NCBI RefSeq assembly: GCF_902459645.1
Contig: NZ_CABPSK010000003.1
Coordinates: 124,001-188,000 of the forward strand
Reading direction: 5' to 3'
DNA length: 64,000 bases
DNA from: Pandoraea pneumonica
Lineage (GTDB): Bacteria > Pseudomonadota > Gammaproteobacteria > Burkholderiales > Burkholderiaceae
This document shows, one piece after another, positions 21,743-32,854 of this stretch. The position numbers and the translations under genes are program-made. Positions within the stretch are counted from its first letter, which is position 1. The number at the start of each line of letters is the position of its first letter. Under the pieces are notes generated by a model. That model worked only from the letters and a program-made list of their open reading frames with translations, searched no databases and had not been told where the DNA came from.

Positions 21743-24700
21743 GGCTCACCTCCGCATCGCCGTGGCCGCGGGCACGCCAGCGCGCCCAGCGCAGCCGCAC
21801 GCGGTCGAGATACAGGTAGACCACCGGCGTCGTATAGAGCGTCAGCACTTGGCTCACGAGCAGGCCGCCCACGATCGAGATACCGAGCGGCTGACGCAGT
21901 TCTGCGCCGTCGCCCGTGCCCAATGCCAGCGGAATCGCGCCGAGCATGGCGGCCATCGTCGTCATCATGATCGGGCGGAACCGCAGCAGACACGCGTGAT
22001 AAATCGCATCGCGAGGCGCCATGTTCTGTCGCCGTTCCGCGTCGAGCGCGAAGTCGATCATCATGATGGCGTTCTTCTTCACGATACCGATCAGCAGAAT
22101 CACGCCGATGAGCGCGATGATGCTGAACTCCGTGTTGAACAACAGCAGCGCCAGCAGCGCGCCCACGCCCGCCGAGGGCAGCGTCGAGAGAATGGTGAGC
22201 GGATGGATGTAGCTCTCATAGAGCACGCCCAGCACGATATACACCGTGAGCAACGCCGTCAGAATCAAGAACGGCTGCGACGAGAGCGCCGACTGGAACG
22301 CCTGCGCCGTGCCTTGGAAGCTGCCGTGCACCGACGTCGGCATGCCCAGACGCCCCACCGCATCTGCGATGGCCGCCTGTGCCTGCGACAGCGACACGCC
22401 CGGCGGCAAGTTGAACGAAATCGTGCTCGCCGCAAACTGCCCCTGATGCGAGACGCCCAGCGCCGTGTTCGTCGGCCGGTACTTCGCAAATGACGAGAGC
22501 GGCACTTGCGCGCCTGCCGAGGTCACGACGTAGATGTCTTTGAGCGACTCAGGGCTCTGCCACCACTGCGGCGCCACTTCCATCACCACCTTGTACTGAT
22601 TGAGCGGGTTATAGATGGTCGACACCTGCCGCTGGCCGAACGCGTCGTTCAGCACGTTATCGATCTGGCTCATCGTGAGGCCAAGGCGCGAGGCCTGATC
22701 GCGATCGACATCGAGCGTGGTTTGCAGCCCCTTGTCCTGCTGATCGGTATTCACGTCGGCCAGAATCGGCAGCCGCGAGAGCGCGTTACGCACCTTCGGC
22801 TCCCACTCGCGCAGTTCCTGTAAATCGTCGGCCTGCAACGTGTATTGGTATTGCGCGTTGCTGGAACGCCCACCCACGCGGATGTCCTGCACTGATTGCA
22901 GATAGAGCTGCGCGCCCGGCTCTTTGGCCAGTTTCAACCGCAAGCGCGCAATGATCTGGTCGGCGGAGAGCTTGCGCTCGGACAACGGCTTCAACGTCAC
23001 GAACATCGAGCCGCCATTGCGATTCGAGCCGCCGGTGAAGCCCGTGACCGTCGCAACAGCGGGGTCGGCCTGCACGATCTTGATGAAGTCGGCGAGCTTC
23101 TTTTCCATCGCCTGGAACGAGATCGCCTGATCGGCCTGAATGAAGCCGATCATGCGCCCGGTGTCCTGTTGCGGAAAGAAGCCCTTCGGCACCACGGTAT
23201 AAAGCCAGACGTTCAGACAGATGGTCGCGAACAGAATGATCAGCATCAGCGGCCCGTGGCGCAACGCCCACGACAGCGAGCGCTCGTACTCGCGCAGCAT
23301 CGCGGCGAACATGTGCTCGGTCCAGTCACCCATGCGAGTCCAGATCGACGGACGGCGTGGCGCTTCGGTAGCCAGCGGTGCAGCGCCTTGCGGCACGCCC
23401 GGCGCCGGTTTCCCCTTGAGCAAGCGCGCGCACATCATCGGCGTGGTAGTGAGCGACACCACCAGCGACACCATAATTGCCGCCGAGAGCGTCACCGCGA
23501 ACTCACGGAACAGCCGCCCGACAATGCCGCCCATGAGAAGCAGCGGAATGAACACGGCCACCAGCGAGATACTCATCGACAGCACCGTGAAGCCCACTTC
23601 GCGCGTGCCCTTGAGCGCCGCCGCAAAGGGACTTAAGCCCTCTTCGATATGGCGAGAGATGTTCTCCAGCACGACGATGGCATCGTCGACCACGAAGCCT
23701 GTCGCAATGGTCAGCGCCATGAGCGACAAGTTATCGAGGCTGAAGCCGCACAGATACATCACGCCGAACGTGCCGATCAGCGAGACCGGCACGGCCACGC
23801 TCGGAATCAACGTCGCGCGCCAGTTCCGCAGGAAGAGGAACACCACGCCGATCACGAGCGCAATGGAGATCAGCAACGTGCGCTCGACTTCACGCAGCGA
23901 CGCGCGAATGGTCGGCGTGCGGTCCATCACCACATCGAGGTTGATGGCCGCAGGAATCGACGCCCGCAAGTTCGGCAGAATGGCGTTGATGCCGTCGACC
24001 GTCTCGATGATGTTTGCGCCCGGTTGCGTGGTGATCACCAGCAGCACGGACGGCTTGCCGTTGGCCGAACCCGCGTTGCGCAGATCTTGCACGGAGTCAA
24101 CGACATCGGCGATATCGGCCAGACGCACCGGGCGACCGTTCTGATAGCTCACGATCACCGGCAGATATTCCTTGGCCGTCTTCGCCTGATCGTTCGCGAG
24201 AATCTGCCAGCGGCGGTCGCCGTCTTCGAGCGCGCCCTTCGGCCGGTTTGCGTTCACCGCCTGAATCGCCGTGCGCACCGTCTCGATGGGGATCTGATAC
24301 TTATTGAGCGCAGTCGGATTGAGTTCGACACGCACGGCAGGCAACGAACTGCCGCCCACGGTCACGTCGCCCACGCCTTCGAGCTGCGAAATCTTCTGCG
24401 CGAGGATGGTCGACGCCGCGTCGTACATCTGGCCGCGCGTCATGCTCTCGGACGTGAGCGCGATGATCATCACCGGCGCGCTGGCCGGATTCACCTTGCG
24501 GTACGTCGGATTGCTCGGCAGCCCCGTCGGCAGCAGGCTGCGGGCGGCGTTGATGGCGGCCTGCACGTCGCGCGCCGCACCGTTGATGTCTCGGTTCAGA
24601 TCGAACTGCAACGTGATGCGCGCCGAGCCGAGCGAACTGCTCGACGTCATTTCCGTCACCCCGGCAATGCGCCCGAGCGAGCGTTCGAGCGGCGTCGCCA

Positions 24701-24887
24701 CGCTCGCTGCCATCGTCTCGGGGCTGGCGCCCGGCAGCGAGGCCGAGACGGAGATGGTCGGGAAGTCCACTTGCGGCAACGGCGAGATCGGCAGCAGGCC
24801 GAACGCGACAATGCCCGCGAGCGTGACGCCGATCGTCAGCAGAACGGTGGCGACCGAGCGCCGGATGAAGACGGCCGATAAGTTCAT
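21735..24887 (-). CDS. mdtC: RND multidrug efflux pump, MdtC-like inner-membrane subunit
   Basis: This 1050-residue RND transporter has 12 predicted membrane helices and two large periplasmic loops. Family blocks seen include [20 protein letters not shown] at the N-terminus, the proton-relay Asp pair in [14 protein letters not shown], and the repeat-half [21 protein letters not shown]. Its ATG overlaps the stop of the preceding pump gene (ATGA). MdtB and MdtC form a heteromultimeric pump. Substrates of the family include bile salts, novobiocin and other amphiphiles; the specificity here is not readable. I assign the C role from gene order and the N-terminus. Confidence 0.93.
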   Translation of the reverse strand: MNLSAVFIRRSVATVLLTIGVTLAGIVAFGLLPISPLPQVDFPTISVSASLPGASPETMAASVATPLERSLGRIAGVTEMTSSSSLGSARITLQFDLNRDINGAARDVQAAINAARSLLPTGLPSNPTYRKVNPASAPVMIIALTSESMTRGQMYDAASTILAQKISQLEGVGDVTVGGSSLPAVRVELNPTALNKYQIPIETVRTAIQAVNANRPKGALEDGDRRWQILANDQAKTAKEYLPVIVSYQNGRPVRLADIADVVDSVQDLRNAGSANGKPSVLLVITTQPGANIIETVDGINAILPNLRASIPAAINLDVVMDRTPTIRASLREVERTLLISIALVIGVVFLFLRNWRATLIPSVAVPVSLIGTFGVMYLCGFSLDNLSLMALTIATGFVVDDAIVVLENISRHIEEGLSPFAAALKGTREVGFTVLSMSISLVAVFIPLLLMGGIVGRLFREFAVTLSAAIMVSLVVSLTTTPMMCARLLKGKPAPGVPQGAAPLATEAPRRPSIWTRMGDWTEHMFAAMLREYERSLSWALRHGPLMLIILFATICLNVWLYTVVPKGFFPQQDTGRMIGFIQADQAISFQAMEKKLADFIKIVQADPAVATVTGFTGGSNRNGGSMFVTLKPLSERKLSADQIIARLRLKLAKEPGAQLYLQSVQDIRVGGRSSNAQYQYTLQADDLQELREWEPKVRNALSRLPILADVNTDQQDKGLQTTLDVDRDQASRLGLTMSQIDNVLNDAFGQRQVSTIYNPLNQYKVVMEVAPQWWQSPESLKDIYVVTSAGAQVPLSSFAKYRPTNTALGVSHQGQFAASTISFNLPPGVSLSQAQAAIADAVGRLGMPTSVHGSFQGTAQAFQSALSSQPFLILTALLTVYIVLGVLYESYIHPLTILSTLPSAGVGALLALLLFNTEFSIIALIGVILLIGIVKKNAIMMIDFALDAERRQNMAPRDAIYHACLLRFRPIMMTTMAAMLGAIPLALGTGDGAELRQPLGISIVGGLLVSQVLTLYTTPVVYLYLDRVRLRWARWRARGHGDAEVSHG

Positions 24888-27800
24888 CGCGTCTGACCGT
24901 CCGGGGTGTCGACGACGCTCGGGCCGCCATGACCACCATGGTCACCGTCGTCCGACGGGCCAAAGCGTCGCTCGCGCCACGCACGGGCGCGCAGCGCCAG
25001 ACGATCGAACCACAGGTAGATCACCGGCGTGGTGAAGAGCGTCAGCACCTGACTGACCATCAAGCCGCCGACCATCGTGATACCGAGCGGCTGGCGCAAT
25101 TCGGAGCCGACGCCCGAGCCGAGCATCAGCGGCAGCGCGCCCAGCACGGCCGCCATCGTCGTCATCAGAATCGGGCGGAAGCGCAGCAGACACGCCTGAT
25201 AAATCGCCTCGCGCGGCGCCATGCCGTGCTCGCGCTCGGCCTCCAGCGCGAAGTCGATCATCATAATGGCGTTCTTTTTCACGATACCGATCAGCAAGAT
25301 AATGCCGATGATCGCGATGATGCTGATGTCGTTGCCCGAGACCATCAACGCGAGCAGTGCGCCCACGCCAGCCGACGGCAGCGTCGACAAAATAGTAATC
25401 GGGTGGATATAGCTCTCATAGAGCACACCCAGCACGATGTACATCGTTACCACGGCAGCAAGAATCAGCCACAGCGTGTTCGATAACGACGCCTGGAACG
25501 CCTGCGCCGCCCCTTGGAAGGTCGTCTGCGTGCTGATCGGCAAGCCGATGGACGCTTCGGCGTCGGTAATCGCCTTGACGGCATCGCCGAGCGATGCGCC
25601 CTTCGCCAGGTTGAACGAGATCGTGGCCGCCGGGAATTGGCTCTGGTGGTTGATCGCGAGCGGCGTGGGTTTCTCGATAATCGTCGCGAACGATGCGATC
25701 GGCACCTGCACGCCGGTGGTCGAGGCCACGTAGATGCCCTTCAACGCATCGGGGCCGCGCTGGAAGTCGTCGGCCACTTCGAGCACCACACGGTATTGCG
25801 AGGCCTGCGTGTAGATCGTCGAAATGAGGCGCTGACCAAACGCGCTGTACAACGTCTGATCGACGGCCGCAGGCGTCACGCCCAGACGGCTTGCCGTGTC
25901 GCGATCGATCTCCACGTACGCCTGCAAGCCATTGACCTGCAAGTCGCTCGTCACGTCGGCCAGTTGCGGCACGTGCTTCAACTTGTCGACCAGCTTCGGC
26001 ACCCAAATGCCCAGCGTGTCGAGGCTCGGGTCTTGCAGCGTGAATTGATACTGCGTGCGGCTGATGCGGTCTTCGATGGTCAGATCCTGCACCGGCTGCA
26101 TGTAGAGCGAAATGCCCGGCACGCGCGCCACTTCGGGTTGCAGGCGGCGGATCACTTCCGAAGCGTCGAGCCCGCGCTCGCCCTTCTCTTTCAGGTTGAT
26201 GAGCAAGCGGCCGCTATTGAGCGTGGAATTCACACCATCCACGCCGATGAACGACGACACGGATTCGACGGCTGGGTCTTTGAGCACTTCCGACACGAGC
26301 GCCAATTGCCGCTCACCCATCGCGGCGAACGAAATCGACTGCGGCGCTTCGGAAATCCCCTGAATCACGCCGGTGTCCTGCACCGGGAAGAAGCCCTTCG
26401 GCACCCACATATAGAGCAGCACCGTGAGCACGAGCGTGCCGAGCGCAACAAACAGCGTGGCGGTCTGACGGTCGAGCACCCACGTGAGCCACTCGCCGTA
26501 CTTCGCGATGATGCGGTCGAACATCTCGCCGGTCTTGCGATAGAACTTGCCCTGCTTCTCTTCCGGCACGTGGCGCAGCAGCTTCGCGCACATCATCGGT
26601 GTGAGCGTGAGCGACACCACCGCAGAAATCAGGATCGAGACCGCCAACGTGACCGCAAATTCGCGGAACAACCGGCCCACGACGTCGCCCATAAACAGCA
26701 GCGGAATCAGCACCGCGATCAGCGAGAACGTGAGCGAAATAATCGTGAAGCCGATCTGCTCGGCACCCTTGAGCGCGGCCTGTAACGGTTTCTCGCCCTG
26801 CTCCATATATCGTGCGATGTTCTCGATCATCACGATGGCATCGTCGACCACGAAACCGGTCGCGATGGTCAGCGCCATCAGCGTGAGGTTATTGATCGAG
26901 AAGCCTGCGAGATACATCACGCCGAAGGTGCCAATCAGCGAGAGCGGCACGGCCACACTCGGAATGATGGTGGCCGAGACGTTACGCAAGAAGACGAAGA
27001 TCACCATCACCACGAGGGCGACGGCGAGCACCAGTTCGAATTGGACGTCGGAGACCGAGGCGCGAATCGTCGTCGTGCGGTCGGTCAGCAGTTTCATGTC
27101 GATGCTGCCCGGCAGCGAGCCCTGCAACTGCGGCAGCAACGCCTTGACCTTGTTGACCGTCTCGATCACGTTGGCGCCCGGCTGGCGCTGCACGTTCACG
27201 ACGATGGCCGGCGTGGTATCGGCCCACGCGGCCAGCTTGGTGTTCTCGGCACCGTCGATCACATCGGCGATGTCGGACAAACGAATCGGGCCGCCGTTCT
27301 TATAAGCGATGACGAGATTGCGGTACTCGTCGGCCGACGCCAGTTGATCGTTCGCGTCGATGGTCGATGCGCGCAGCGGGCCGTCGAAACTCCCCTTCGC
27401 CTGATTCACGTTGGCCGCGGCAATCGACGTGCGCACGTCTTCGATATTCAGCCCGTACGACGTAATGGCGCGCGGGTTGACCTTGATACGCACCGCCGGG
27501 CGCTGCCCGCCCGAAATGCTCACCAGACCGATGCCCGGCAACTGCGAGATCTTCTGCGCCACCCGCGTGTCGACCAGATCCTCCAGCTTGGGCAGCGGCA
27601 TGGTCTTCGACATGATCGCCAGCGTAATGATCGGGGTGTCCGCCGGATTCACCTTGCTGTAGATCGGGGGCATCGGCAAATCGCTGGGCAGCAGGTTGCT
27701 GGCGCTATTGATGGCCGCCTGCACCTCCTGCTCCGCAACGTCCAGGCCAAGATCGAGCGAGAACTGCAATGTAATCACCGACGCGCCGCCCGAACTCGTC

Positions 27801-28045
27801 GACGACATCTGATTGAGGCCCGGCATCTGACCGAACTGGCGCTCGAGCGGGGCCGTGACCGACGACGTCATCACATCGGGGCTAGCGCCCGGATACAGCG
27901 TGACGACCTGAATGGTCGGATAGTCGACCTCCGGCAGCGCCGAGAGCGGCAGCAGCCGGTAGGCGACGAAACCGGCGAGCAGAATCGCCAGCATCAGCAA
28001 CGATGTGGCAACCGGTCGGAGAATAAACGGGCGGGACGGATTCAT
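24884..28045 (-). CDS. mdtB: RND multidrug efflux pump, MdtB-like inner-membrane subunit
   Basis: This 1053-residue RND protein is paralogous to the next gene along most of its length. It has [20 protein letters not shown] at the N-terminus, the Asp pair in [14 protein letters not shown], and [23 protein letters not shown] in the second half. The C-terminal tail is His/Gly/Asp-rich after the last helix. It follows the adaptor gene after 123 bases and overlaps the following pump gene by four bases. Having two RND genes in tandem with a single adaptor is the diagnostic MdtABC/MuxABC layout. The ribosome site ahead of its ATG is weak. Confidence 0.93.
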   Translation of the reverse strand: MNPSRPFILRPVATSLLMLAILLAGFVAYRLLPLSALPEVDYPTIQVVTLYPGASPDVMTSSVTAPLERQFGQMPGLNQMSSTSSGGASVITLQFSLDLGLDVAEQEVQAAINSASNLLPSDLPMPPIYSKVNPADTPIITLAIMSKTMPLPKLEDLVDTRVAQKISQLPGIGLVSISGGQRPAVRIKVNPRAITSYGLNIEDVRTSIAAANVNQAKGSFDGPLRASTIDANDQLASADEYRNLVIAYKNGGPIRLSDIADVIDGAENTKLAAWADTTPAIVVNVQRQPGANVIETVNKVKALLPQLQGSLPGSIDMKLLTDRTTTIRASVSDVQFELVLAVALVVMVIFVFLRNVSATIIPSVAVPLSLIGTFGVMYLAGFSINNLTLMALTIATGFVVDDAIVMIENIARYMEQGEKPLQAALKGAEQIGFTIISLTFSLIAVLIPLLFMGDVVGRLFREFAVTLAVSILISAVVSLTLTPMMCAKLLRHVPEEKQGKFYRKTGEMFDRIIAKYGEWLTWVLDRQTATLFVALGTLVLTVLLYMWVPKGFFPVQDTGVIQGISEAPQSISFAAMGERQLALVSEVLKDPAVESVSSFIGVDGVNSTLNSGRLLINLKEKGERGLDASEVIRRLQPEVARVPGISLYMQPVQDLTIEDRISRTQYQFTLQDPSLDTLGIWVPKLVDKLKHVPQLADVTSDLQVNGLQAYVEIDRDTASRLGVTPAAVDQTLYSAFGQRLISTIYTQASQYRVVLEVADDFQRGPDALKGIYVASTTGVQVPIASFATIIEKPTPLAINHQSQFPAATISFNLAKGASLGDAVKAITDAEASIGLPISTQTTFQGAAQAFQASLSNTLWLILAAVVTMYIVLGVLYESYIHPITILSTLPSAGVGALLALMVSGNDISIIAIIGIILLIGIVKKNAIMMIDFALEAEREHGMAPREAIYQACLLRFRPILMTTMAAVLGALPLMLGSGVGSELRQPLGITMVGGLMVSQVLTLFTTPVIYLWFDRLALRARAWRERRFGPSDDGDHGGHGGPSVVDTPDGQTR

Positions 28046-28168
28046 TGGCAGCGTCGGGGGTGCTTCTCTATGGGCGGCGTGCGCACGGGTGCCGGGCTCT
28101 GCATCGCGTGCGCTGTGTCGGTCAGGAGGGCGGGCAGGAGGGTGAGCAAACTCACGCCCGATCGCCCC

Positions 28169-29542
28169 TTAGTGCGCCTGACGGCGATTGCCGCCATTGC
28201 TGTTGCGCTTCTCGCCCGGCTGACGCGGTGCGGTCGCCGCCGCGCGGCTCTCCGCGGTAATCACTTCCACCTTGGCGCCATCGCGCAGCTTGTCCATGCC
28301 GTCGATCACGAGCTTCTCACCCGGCTCGATGCCCGATTCCACAGCAACATTGGTGCCGTCGGTGGGTCCGAGCTTCACGGTCTTGAGCTTGACGGTCTGG
28401 TCCGCCTGCACCGTGTACACAAAGCTGCCTTGCGTGCCGCGCTGCACTGCGGCGCTCGGCACGAGCGTGGCGTCCTTGAGCGTGTCGACCAGCATCTTCA
28501 CGTTGACGAACTGGTTAGGGAACAGCATGCCTTCGGTGTTCGCGAACGCCGCCTTGAGCTTGACCGTGCCGGTCGTCGTATCGATCTGATTGTCGATGGA
28601 GGCGAGCTTGCCGCTGGCCAGCTTGATCTTGCCGGCGCGGTCGAAGGCTTCCACCGGCAGGGTTTCCCCGGCGCGCGTGCGCTTGACCACGCGCGGCAGA
28701 TTGTCTTCGGGGATGGTGTAGACGACTGTGATCGGCGTGACTTCGTTGATGATGACGATGCCGTTGGTGTCCGAAGCGTGGATGATGTTGCCCGGATCGA
28801 CCTGACGCAGGCCGGCCAGCCCCGAGACGGGGGCCGTGACGCTGGCGTAGCTCAATTGCAGGCGGGCATTGTCCAACTGCCCCTGATCGGCCTTGACGGT
28901 GCCTTCGTATTGTTTGACGAGCGCGCGCTGGGTATCTACGGTTTGGGAAGCGATCGAGTCTTGCTTAAGCAGCGTCTCGTAGCGCGCCAGATCGAGCTGC
29001 GCATTCTTGAGCAGTGCTTGATCGTGGGCCAACTGCCCTTCTTGCTGCGTCACCACCACTTGGAACGGGCGCGGGTCGATTTCAGCGAGCAACTGGCCTT
29101 CCTTGACCATGTCGCCTTCTTTGAAATGCACCTTCATCAGTTGGCCGTCCACGCGCGAGTGCACGATGACGCTGCGCGTCGGCGTGACCGTACCCAGTCC
29201 GTTGAGGAACACCGGCAGGTCGCCCTTCTTGGCCTCGATCGCCGTCACCGGCGTGGCTGGCATGCCTGCTGCCCCCGGCGCCCCGCCCGGCGGGCCACCC
29301 CGGCGGCCGCCCTGCTGGGCCGGCCCTTGGGCATTTTGATTGTGCACGCGGTAGTAAACACCCCCAGCGATGAGCACCACGATCAGCCCGATCACGCCCG
29401 GCACGAGCCAGCGGCGCTTGCGCGAGGCCGGTGGGGTCGCCCCCATGTCGCGGCGCGCCCCGGCGGCGGGGGACGTGGGCGGCACTGACGAACGACCGGA
29501 ATCGTTCGGTTGGTCGGAACCGTGGGGACCGTGCTCGGTCAT
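28169..29542 (-). CDS. mdtA: RND efflux periplasmic adaptor, MdtA-like
   Basis: This 457-residue membrane-fusion protein has a cytosolic N-terminus and one membrane anchor (about 45-63, RRWLVPGVIGLIVVLIAGGV). Then come Gly/Pro-rich linker, lipoyl halves and alpha-hairpin (TATPVTAIEAKKGDLPVF-like block, QQEGQLAHDQALL, then GLAGLRQVDPGNII), beta-barrel and membrane-proximal domain, and a basic C-terminal tail. A GAGGAAG site precedes the ATG at 29542. It is the first gene of the pump operon and divergent from an OmpR-type regulator, which is the natural candidate to control it. Confidence 0.93.
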   Translation of the reverse strand: MTEHGPHGSDQPNDSGRSSVPPTSPAAGARRDMGATPPASRKRRWLVPGVIGLIVVLIAGGVYYRVHNQNAQGPAQQGGRRGGPPGGAPGAAGMPATPVTAIEAKKGDLPVFLNGLGTVTPTRSVIVHSRVDGQLMKVHFKEGDMVKEGQLLAEIDPRPFQVVVTQQEGQLAHDQALLKNAQLDLARYETLLKQDSIASQTVDTQRALVKQYEGTVKADQGQLDNARLQLSYASVTAPVSGLAGLRQVDPGNIIHASDTNGIVIINEVTPITVVYTIPEDNLPRVVKRTRAGETLPVEAFDRAGKIKLASGKLASIDNQIDTTTGTVKLKAAFANTEGMLFPNQFVNVKMLVDTLKDATLVPSAAVQRGTQGSFVYTVQADQTVKLKTVKLGPTDGTNVAVESGIEPGEKLVIDGMDKLRDGAKVEVITAESRAAATAPRQPGEKRNSNGGNRRQAH

Positions 29543-30086
29543 GACTTCCTCGTAACAACGGAGTGTTTAGCGGATTCGTCCGGTGCGGACGACGTTATTT
29601 TTTCTGATTGCTGCGGCGCGGCAAACCGGCTGGGAGAATGCCCAGCCCCATGCCTTGCCGAAATCGGCTGATCAGCATAGCAGACGGACATGACACCTTT
29701 GTGCGGCGATACCAAAAAGCGGTCAACGCCGTAAGTGACCCGGCACACGGGAGATGGTTCGATGTCTGGCGATGCTTCGCAGACCTGTCTATTCTCGTGA
29801 GCCGCGCCTTGCAATGCCTGACCGCAGCGTTCTCGTCATGCGTCTGTCGCAGGCTTGCCATGCGTGTGAAGCGGCATGCAAGCGGCGTACAGCGGCATTT
29901 AGGCCGAGAAAGTGCGGCTGGGTGTGCGTGGAAGTGGTGATGCGCAGACAGTGCGAAGCTTAAAGGATGGGCGCGGATTTCGTGCGCCGATAGGACAGGC
30001 TCTATTATTACGCATGATTACAGGTGACCAACACTGTAATGCCCGGAAACAAAACGCGTGCAAAGCCGCACGGGGAGGCCACTATC
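29543..30086. promoter_or_regulatory. Divergent promoter region between RND pump and two-component system
   Basis: About 540 bases separate mdtA (minus) and the OmpR-type regulator (plus). The end nearest the regulator holds a perfect dyad: ATTACAG at 30017-30023 and CTGTAAT at 30034-30040, 10 bases apart. No supported gene is present; the short frames inside lack ribosome sites. The dyad is a candidate operator for the adjacent regulator. Confidence 0.5.
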
Positions 30087-30833
30087 ATGACGACACAACC
30101 TGTCAAAGCGAATATGAAGATTCTTGTTGTCGACGACGATCCCGATTTGCGTGACCTGCTGCGTGAGTATCTCAGCCGTCACGGCTTCTCTGTGGCTGTG
30201 ATGCACGACGGCGACGGACTGGCCGCACGTCTCGAGCGCGAACGCCCTGCGCTGATCGTGCTTGACCTGATGATGCCCAAGGTCGATGGTCTGACGGCGC
30301 TGCGCGATTTGCGCGCTCGCAATGACGACGTGCCCGTCATTCTTCTCACCGCGCGCAGCGACGAGATCGACCGCATCGTGGGTCTCGAGATCGGTGCCGA
30401 CGATTATCTCGGCAAGCCGTTCAGCCCGCGCGAGCTGCTCGCACGCATCAATGCCGTCTTGCGCCGTCGCAAGTCGCCCGATGCCGCCGTGCCCGAGCAG
30501 CGCGAGAACTACACCTTCGGGCCGTTCGTTCTGGACTTCCGCAGCCGCACGCTCACGCGCGACGCGCAGTTGCTCACGCTCTCCGACGGCGAATACGGGT
30601 TGCTGCGTCTGCTGGTGAATCACGCCATGCAGGTGCTCTCGCGCGAACGCATCATCGAATTGCTTTACGGCGCCGACAGCGACGTGAACGATCGCGGTAT
30701 CGACGTGCAGATCTGGCGCCTGCGCCGCCTGCTCGACGAAGACGCACAAAGCCCGCGCTTTATCCAGACCGTGCGCGGGCGCGGTTACATCTTCGTACCC
30801 GACGGCCAGCGCGCCGATATGGCTGCCGGCTAA
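30087..30833 (+). CDS. OmpR-family response regulator
   Basis: This 248-residue regulator has a receiver domain (about 9-125) with DDD at the acidic pocket, phospho-acceptor D60 (LIVLDLMMP) and the conserved Lys (LGKPFSP), and a C-terminal winged helix (about 145-240, ending in RFIQTVRGRGYIFVPDG). I choose the ATG at 30087 because GGGGAGG lies just before it; upstream GTG (30024) and ATG (30039) codons fall in the dyad region. It pairs with the kinase gene 137 bases downstream. It lies divergent to an MdtABC-type pump, as BaeR is linked to mdtABC in E. coli, so control of the pump is likely but inferred. Confidence 0.93.
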   Translation: MTTQPVKANMKILVVDDDPDLRDLLREYLSRHGFSVAVMHDGDGLAARLERERPALIVLDLMMPKVDGLTALRDLRARNDDVPVILLTARSDEIDRIVGLEIGADDYLGKPFSPRELLARINAVLRRRKSPDAAVPEQRENYTFGPFVLDFRSRTLTRDAQLLTLSDGEYGLLRLLVNHAMQVLSRERIIELLYGADSDVNDRGIDVQIWRLRRLLDEDAQSPRFIQTVRGRGYIFVPDGQRADMAAG

Positions 30834-30883
30834 CACGCCGCGGCCCGGGTCGGTTGTGACACCGGCGTCGTACGCTATTTCCC

Positions 30884-30907
30884 GAAGCCTCTTATTAGAG
30901 AGGCTTC
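30884..30907. promoter_or_regulatory. Intercistronic hairpin between response regulator and kinase genes
   Basis: GAAGCCTCT at 30884-30892 and AGAGGCTTC at 30899-30907 form a perfect 9-base-pair stem with a 6-base loop. No T-run follows, so it is not a classical terminator. It may stabilise the regulator transcript or lower kinase expression relative to the regulator. Confidence 0.6.
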
Positions 30908-30970
30908 GTCCATCGGTCTGGCAAGGACTCCGGCAATGCTGTTTAACCCGGGCCACATGCGGAGCCCCGC

Positions 30971-32245
30971 ATGAAAGGCCGTTTCGATACGCTGTTCGGC
31001 CGTCTGGCGCTGCTCATCATTGCCGCGCTGGTCATCAGCCATTTCTCTTACTTGACGATCCTGCGCAGCGATCACGACGATACGCGCGTACAGAACGCCG
31101 CCGAGCAGATGGCGTTCATCATCAAGGCCGCCGCCGAGGTCCATGAAGGACACTCGGAACTCATGCTGCCCGATCTCGTGCAGGTGGTGCCCGCCACGTT
31201 CGCCCATGGCGATGTGTTCGAACCGCCGACCAAGACGGCGAGACTCACGACCGAACTAGCCCGCCGCTTGCCGGCCGGCACGCAGTTGCGCGTGGAGCGC
31301 ACGCCGCCGCCGCGTATCTGGGCGCGTCTGCCGGGTCGCGATTACTGGATTGCCACGCCGGTGCTTTCGGTGCGCAACCCGCCTGGCACCGCCACGATCC
31401 TGCCCGGCCTCGCGGCAGTGCTCGGGATCACGGTCATCTTTGCCCTGTTCGCCGCCTGGCAATTGCAACGGCCCGTGCGCGATATGGCCGCCGCCGCCGA
31501 ACAACTGGCCACCCATCGCATTCGCACGCCGGTCAAAGAGCGCGGTCCGCTGGAAGTGCGCCAACTCACCGAGCGCTTTAACCGGATGAGTCACGACATC
31601 GTGCAAACCGATCGCGAGCGCAATACGATGCTCGCCGGGATCGCCCACGATCTGAAGACGCCGCTCGCACGGCTGCGGCTGCGCGCCGAGATGCTCGACG
31701 ATGTGCAGATGAGCGAGGGCATCACGCGCGACGCTGAATCGATGACGCGCATCGTCGACCAGTTCCTGCTGTTTGCACGGGGAATCGAATCGGATAGCGC
31801 CGCCTCGCCGGTAGAGGCGCGCATGCAGTCGTTGATTCAGCCGTTCCTCGATCAGGGCTATGCGATCGAACTGGATCTGCAAGCGGGCCCCAGCTTCAAG
31901 CTCAAGCAGACGTATCTCGAGCGCATCGTCAATAACCTGCTCGATAACGCCGTGACTTATGGGCGCGCACCGATGGCGATTCGCACGTCGCAGGACGCGA
32001 GCGGCTGGCAGTTGGTCGTGGAAGATAGCGGCCCGGGCATTCCCAACGAAGACATCAACCGAATCATCCGCCCCTTCGTGCGGCTGGACCCGGCGCGCGG
32101 CGGCAACGCGCACTGCGGGCTGGGATTGGCGATCGTCGACAAGCTCACGCAACAACTGGGCGGACGCGTTTCGTTTAGTAATCGCCCCACAGGCGGGCTG
32201 CGGGTGACGCTGATGTTCCCGCCGGACGATCCGGGGGCGCAGTAG
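30971..32245 (+). CDS. Sensor histidine kinase, EnvZ type
   Basis: This 424-residue inner-membrane kinase has a first membrane helix (about 12-33), a periplasmic sensor (about 34-140), and a second helix (about 142-162). HAMP (about 163-215) follows, then the H-box GIAHDLKTPLARL with phospho-acceptor H226, N-box (VNNLLDNAVTYG), G1 (EDSGPGIP) and G2 (GHCGLGLAIV). It is the partner of the regulator just upstream. A terminator closes the unit after the stop codon. Confidence 0.94.
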   Translation: MKGRFDTLFGRLALLIIAALVISHFSYLTILRSDHDDTRVQNAAEQMAFIIKAAAEVHEGHSELMLPDLVQVVPATFAHGDVFEPPTKTARLTTELARRLPAGTQLRVERTPPPRIWARLPGRDYWIATPVLSVRNPPGTATILPGLAAVLGITVIFALFAAWQLQRPVRDMAAAAEQLATHRIRTPVKERGPLEVRQLTERFNRMSHDIVQTDRERNTMLAGIAHDLKTPLARLRLRAEMLDDVQMSEGITRDAESMTRIVDQFLLFARGIESDSAASPVEARMQSLIQPFLDQGYAIELDLQAGPSFKLKQTYLERIVNNLLDNAVTYGRAPMAIRTSQDASGWQLVVEDSGPGIPNEDINRIIRPFVRLDPARGGNAHCGLGLAIVDKLTQQLGGRVSFSNRPTGGLRVTLMFPPDDPGAQ

Positions 32246-32310
32246 CCTGCGAAACGTCGCACGTCGCACGACGCGCTCGGGGCAGACGTCCCATTTGAAC
32301 CGCCCATGAA

Positions 32311-32344
32311 AAAACCCGCCGTCCAAGACTGGACGGCGGGTTTT
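32311..32344 (+). terminator. Intrinsic terminator of the two-component operon
   Basis: AAAACCCGCCGTCC and GGACGGCGGGTTTT pair perfectly around AAGACT. The stem ends in a T-run on the plus strand and is preceded by A residues, so it could also act on minus-strand transcripts. Confidence 0.92.
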
Positions 32345-32563
32345 GTTCATTACGGGCACTGCATCACATCAAGCCACAGCCAGGCGATCCGGGTTGGGGG
32401 GCAATGCGACTACTGGGCTGCTGCTTTACTGCTCTCAGGGACACGGCGAAGATGGCGCAGCGCGACGTAAGTGACAACATCGGCACAACGTCGCATCCGG
32501 CTCCCCGTTCCGCCTTCCCTGGCATGTGACCGGCAATGCCAGTCCGGCAACTACACCGGCTTA

Positions 32564-32854
32564 TTACTTGATCAGGAACTTCTCTTTGTTCTTGCCAATC
32601 CACTTCGGTGCGCGACCACGGCCCGACCAGGTTTCACCCGTCGCCGGATTTGCGTATTTGGCGGCGAGCGGTGCGCGCGTTGCGCGGCGACGGCCATCGG
32701 TCGTGGCAAGGCCAAGATCCTTGGCGGTCAACTCGTACTCTTGAATCTTTTGCTTCAGTTCCGCGATGACCTGCGAAACTTCCCGTGCGCGAGCTTCGTC
32801 GGCTTGCTTCTCGAGCTTTTCGATCTGCGCGCGAATTTCCTTATAGTTTGCCAT
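32564..32854 (-). CDS. H-NS family nucleoid-associated protein
   Basis: This 96-residue protein has an N-terminal charged coiled coil for oligomerisation (about 1-50) and the C-terminal H-NS DNA-binding core (about 68-96). The core carries the betaproteobacterial form YANPATGETWSGRGRAPKWI. It belongs to the short HvrA/Bv3F-type group that binds and silences A+T-rich DNA. Start 32854 (MANYKEI) has an AAGGAC site; an upstream ATG would add 12 unconserved residues. It is preceded by the most A+T-rich stretch in the window, consistent with autoregulation. Confidence 0.95.
   Translation of the reverse strand: MANYKEIRAQIEKLEKQADEARAREVSQVIAELKQKIQEYELTAKDLGLATTDGRRRATRAPLAAKYANPATGETWSGRGRAPKWIGKNKEKFLIK

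Noticed and set aside
27041-29488. 815-codon plus-strand frame opposite mdtB and mdtA
   Set aside because: Spans two real genes and the gap between them on the other strand; Arg/His-rich with no motifs.
29608-29940. 110-codon frame in the mdtA/regulator divergent region
   Set aside because: No ribosome site or domain; located in a promoter region.
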